Source: JAHFRG01 sp036522275 (GTDB lineage: Bacteria > Pseudomonadota > Gammaproteobacteria > Burkholderiales > JAHFRG01). Taken from it: DNA of 16,622 nt. The translations under genes were made by a program, and so were the position numbers. The notes below the pieces were generated by a model. That model was given only the letters and a program-made list of their open reading frames with translations. It had not been told where the DNA came from and did no database searches. This document shows, piece by piece, positions 14,767-16,622 of the stretch. The first letter of the stretch is position 1; each line of letters begins with the position of its first letter. The stretch is from assembly GCA_036522275.1 (NCBI GenBank), contig DATDGC010000018.1:1-16622 (forward strand). The letters are read 5' to 3'.

Positions 14767-15837
14767 GTGGGAGTTGCCATTAAATCCATCCGCAAACGCT
14801 CGGCTAAAGCGGGACTGCCGCCCGGATCGCTGGTTTATCTGGGCGAGCCGGCAACCGGACGGCCGGTGCTCACGTTGATCGAATACGATGCCGATACCTA
14901 CCGCGAAGAGCAGCCCGCTTCCGTCGCGCAAATTTCCGCAGCTTCAGGCAAAACGCTCTGGCTTAATGTATACGGATTGAACGAGCCTGCGCTGCTCGAG
15001 GAAATCGGCAAGCGCTTCAGCTTGCATCCGCTGGTCCTGGAAGATATTCTCAATACCGACCAGCGGCCCAAAGTGGAGGATTACAGCGCTTATCTTTTTT
15101 TCGTCGCCAAGATTTTTGAATACGACGCCACAAAACAGGTCATCACCACCGATCAGGTAAGCATTGTGCTCGGTCAGGGATTCGTCCTTACTTTTCAGGA
15201 AAAACCCACCGGCACATTCACCCCCTTGCGCGAGCGGCTGAAAAACGCCAAGGGTCAGATTCGCAAGAAAGGCGCGGATTATCTAGCTTATGCGCTGCTC
15301 GATGCCGTTGTCGACCGCTATTTCATTTGCCTGGAAGCGCTGGCGGAACGGGCGGAAGCGCTGGAAGGCGAGGTTGTCGCGCGCCCAACGCAAAAACTGC
15401 TGAGGGAGCTCCACGGCATCCGCCGCGAAACCTTGTTCCTGCGCCGCGCCGTGTGGCCGCTGCGAGAAGTGGTGTCGCTTCTCGCGCGCGGCGAGAGCAC
15501 GCTGTTCGCGCGCGACACGCTGCCTTTCCTGCGCGATGTCTACGACCACACGGTGTATGTCATCGAATCGCTGGACGCGATACGCGATTTGATAGCGGGG
15601 CTGATGGATATTTTTGTCACCAGCTTGAGCAACCGAATCAATTTGCAGATCCGCCTGCTTACCGTGATTACCACCATCTTCATGCCGCTGACGCTGCTGA
15701 CCGGAATCTTCGGCATGAACTTTAAGCACATGCCTTTCTTGGGGTGGGACAGCGGTTTCTATCTGCTGATGGGATTCATGCTCACCATCACGGTCGGGTC
15801 GCTTATAGTGTTCTGGCGAATCCGCTGGCTGCGCTAA
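14767..15837 (+). CDS. corA: CorA-family magnesium/cobalt transporter
   Basis: CorA pentamers carry Mg2+ (and Co2+) through the inner membrane. The large cytoplasmic domain covers residues 1-285. Two C-terminal helices follow, about 292-315 and 330-352, with the selectivity motif GMN at 316-318 and a basic C-terminus. After GMN the loop reads FKHMPFLGW; many CorA proteins have Glu in the MPEL position, here Phe, so the outer acidic ring may be weaker. Length (356) is typical. The start is taken at GTG 14767 without a clear Shine-Dalgarno; no ATG precedes it in frame before the yebC promoter region. It is transcribed away from yebC and convergent with the MOSC gene. Confidence 0.93.
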   Translation: MGVAIKSIRKRSAKAGLPPGSLVYLGEPATGRPVLTLIEYDADTYREEQPASVAQISAASGKTLWLNVYGLNEPALLEEIGKRFSLHPLVLEDILNTDQRPKVEDYSAYLFFVAKIFEYDATKQVITTDQVSIVLGQGFVLTFQEKPTGTFTPLRERLKNAKGQIRKKGADYLAYALLDAVVDRYFICLEALAERAEALEGEVVARPTQKLLRELHGIRRETLFLRRAVWPLREVVSLLARGESTLFARDTLPFLRDVYDHTVYVIESLDAIRDLIAGLMDIFVTSLSNRINLQIRLLTVITTIFMPLTLLTGIFGMNFKHMPFLGWDSGFYLLMGFMLTITVGSLIVFWRIRWLR

Positions 15838-15853
15838 AGTTTTGGGTCATCCC

Positions 15854-15945
15854 GTCATTGCGAGGAACAAGTTGCCATAACGAAATCTCAAAGACTGGAT
15901 TGCTTCGCGGAGTTTATCCTGAGGTCGTCGAAGGGCTCGCAATGA
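15854..15945. repeat. Mosaic intergenic repeat after corA
   Basis: GTCATTGCGAG (15854-15864) and CTCGCAATGA (15936-15945) are the inverted ends of a widespread intergenic palindrome whose middle, AATCTCAAAGACTGGATTGCTTCGC, is also recognisable. Its right arm is interrupted by GGAGTTTATCCTGAGGTCGTCGAAGGG, which resembles a second common repeat (TCCTGAGCTTGTCGAAGG type). Identification rests on recall of such motifs. It lies between convergent genes and may act as a bidirectional terminator. Confidence 0.6.
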
Positions 15946-16010
15946 TAGCAGCAGCATTTTCCTCATTTTAGTGCTCGTAATGAGGGGCGCGCAGCCCGCT
16001 GACCGGAAGA

Positions 16011-16622
16011 TCAAGTGTCCGGGTCCCAGAGCCGCTTGCGAAAGTAATCTCGCCAACCTGCGGGAAGCTCAGGTAACTCGCTCACCCGGCGCAAGAGGTC
16101 TTGGTTCGTTGCATCCGCCGTGTACAGATTCACGACATCGGCCACCGTAACGCCAGGCTCATCCCGGGCAAGCAACTTTATTGAGTCACCAGCGGTGACC
16201 TCTCCTTCTCGAAGGACTGCAAGGTAGAAGCCAGTCCGACCGCTGCGCAGGAATCGCTTCACTATGTCAGGGCGGCCAAAGTGAATGGCGAGCTTGTAGC
16301 ATGGCATGCGAGGTTGCGTGACGACAAACTCAGCAGAGCCAACCTGAAGACGGTCACCGACGTGAACGGTTTCCTCAAGCACGCCCTCCGTCGTGAAGTT
16401 CTCGCCGAACATTCCCCAGGGCAGGTCTACGCCCGGAAGCTCCTCGCGCCAGAATGGGTAGTGCTCCGATGGGTAGGCATAAACAGCTTTATCAACTCCG
16501 CCGTGTACAGACAGATCTGACTGCTCATCACCCTCTAAATTGAGCGCCGCAACTCGAACACGGCCCGGCACGGGTGCCTTGAAGATGGACGTGCGGACAA
16601 GTTTCCCACGCCATTCGATTTC
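16011..16622 (-). CDS. MOSC-domain protein, YiiM-like, partial (N-terminus beyond window)
   Basis: The frame is open to the right edge; 17 codons before GTG 16571 (EIEWRGKLVRTSIFKAP) match the usual YiiM start region, so the true start lies outside. The MOSC beta-barrel shows LNLEGDEQSDLSVHGGVDKAVYAYP, GENFTTEG, VHVGDRLQVG and the conserved cysteine in QPRMPCYKL. The C-terminal 3-alpha extension (DLLRRVSELPELPAGWRDYFRKRL) fits YiiM. Such proteins bind molybdenum cofactor and reduce N-hydroxylated compounds such as 6-hydroxylaminopurine. This role is inferred from family. It is convergent with corA. Confidence 0.9.
   Translation of the reverse strand, partial: EIEWRGKLVRTSIFKAPVPGRVRVAALNLEGDEQSDLSVHGGVDKAVYAYPSEHYPFWREELPGVDLPWGMFGENFTTEGVLEETVHVGDRLQVGSAEFVVTQPRMPCYKLAIHFGRPDIVKRFLRSGRTGFYLAVLREGEVTAGDSIKLLARDEPGVTVADVVNLYTADATNQDLLRRVSELPELPAGWRDYFRKRLWDPDT

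Overview
The window looks like a betaproteobacterial chromosome segment. The basis is gene order: yebC-ruvC-ruvA-ruvB-tolQ-tolR-tolA-tolB-pal-cpoB-queE-queC, all on the minus strand with very short gaps or 1-4 nt overlaps. Individual protein families agree, but I cannot place it below class from sequence alone.

Left part (1 to about 3,750) is accessory. A secreted catalase-related peroxidase, cut by the window edge, reads leftward. It is followed by a 785-base stretch without a convincing gene that carries two arrays of 11-bp direct repeats with helically phased A- or T-tracts. Then come an unrecognised 258-residue basic protein, a small excisionase-like HTH protein and a tyrosine recombinase that points into the 3' end of a tRNA-Lys(UUU) gene. 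This is the layout of an integrative element inserted in a tRNA. The acceptor stem of the tRNA carries two G-U pairs, consistent with a 3' strand supplied by the element. No second copy of the tRNA 3' end is visible, so the distal attachment site is probably left of the window.

Middle part (3,921 to 14,692) is backbone: a YeeE/YedE-family sulfur-compound transporter, the queuosine precursor genes queC and queE, the Tol-Pal envelope system with cpoB, the RuvABC Holliday junction machinery, and yebC. Three palindromic elements interrupt this run. Two are diverged copies of one 142-bp palindrome lying exactly at the stop codons of cpoB and ruvC. The third is a 274-bp MITE-like element with perfect 18-bp inverted ends, inserted in frame in the signal peptide of cpoB. 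The usual ybgC upstream of tolQ is missing; a 37-codon ORF that may hold its last codons overlaps the tolQ start.

Right part (14,767 to the end) has a divergent CorA-type magnesium transporter, a mosaic intergenic repeat, and a convergent MOSC-domain protein of the YiiM type that runs off the right edge.

The points most worth checking are the paired 11-bp phased arrays, the in-frame MITE insertion in cpoB, the covarying 142-bp palindromes, and the loss of ybgC.
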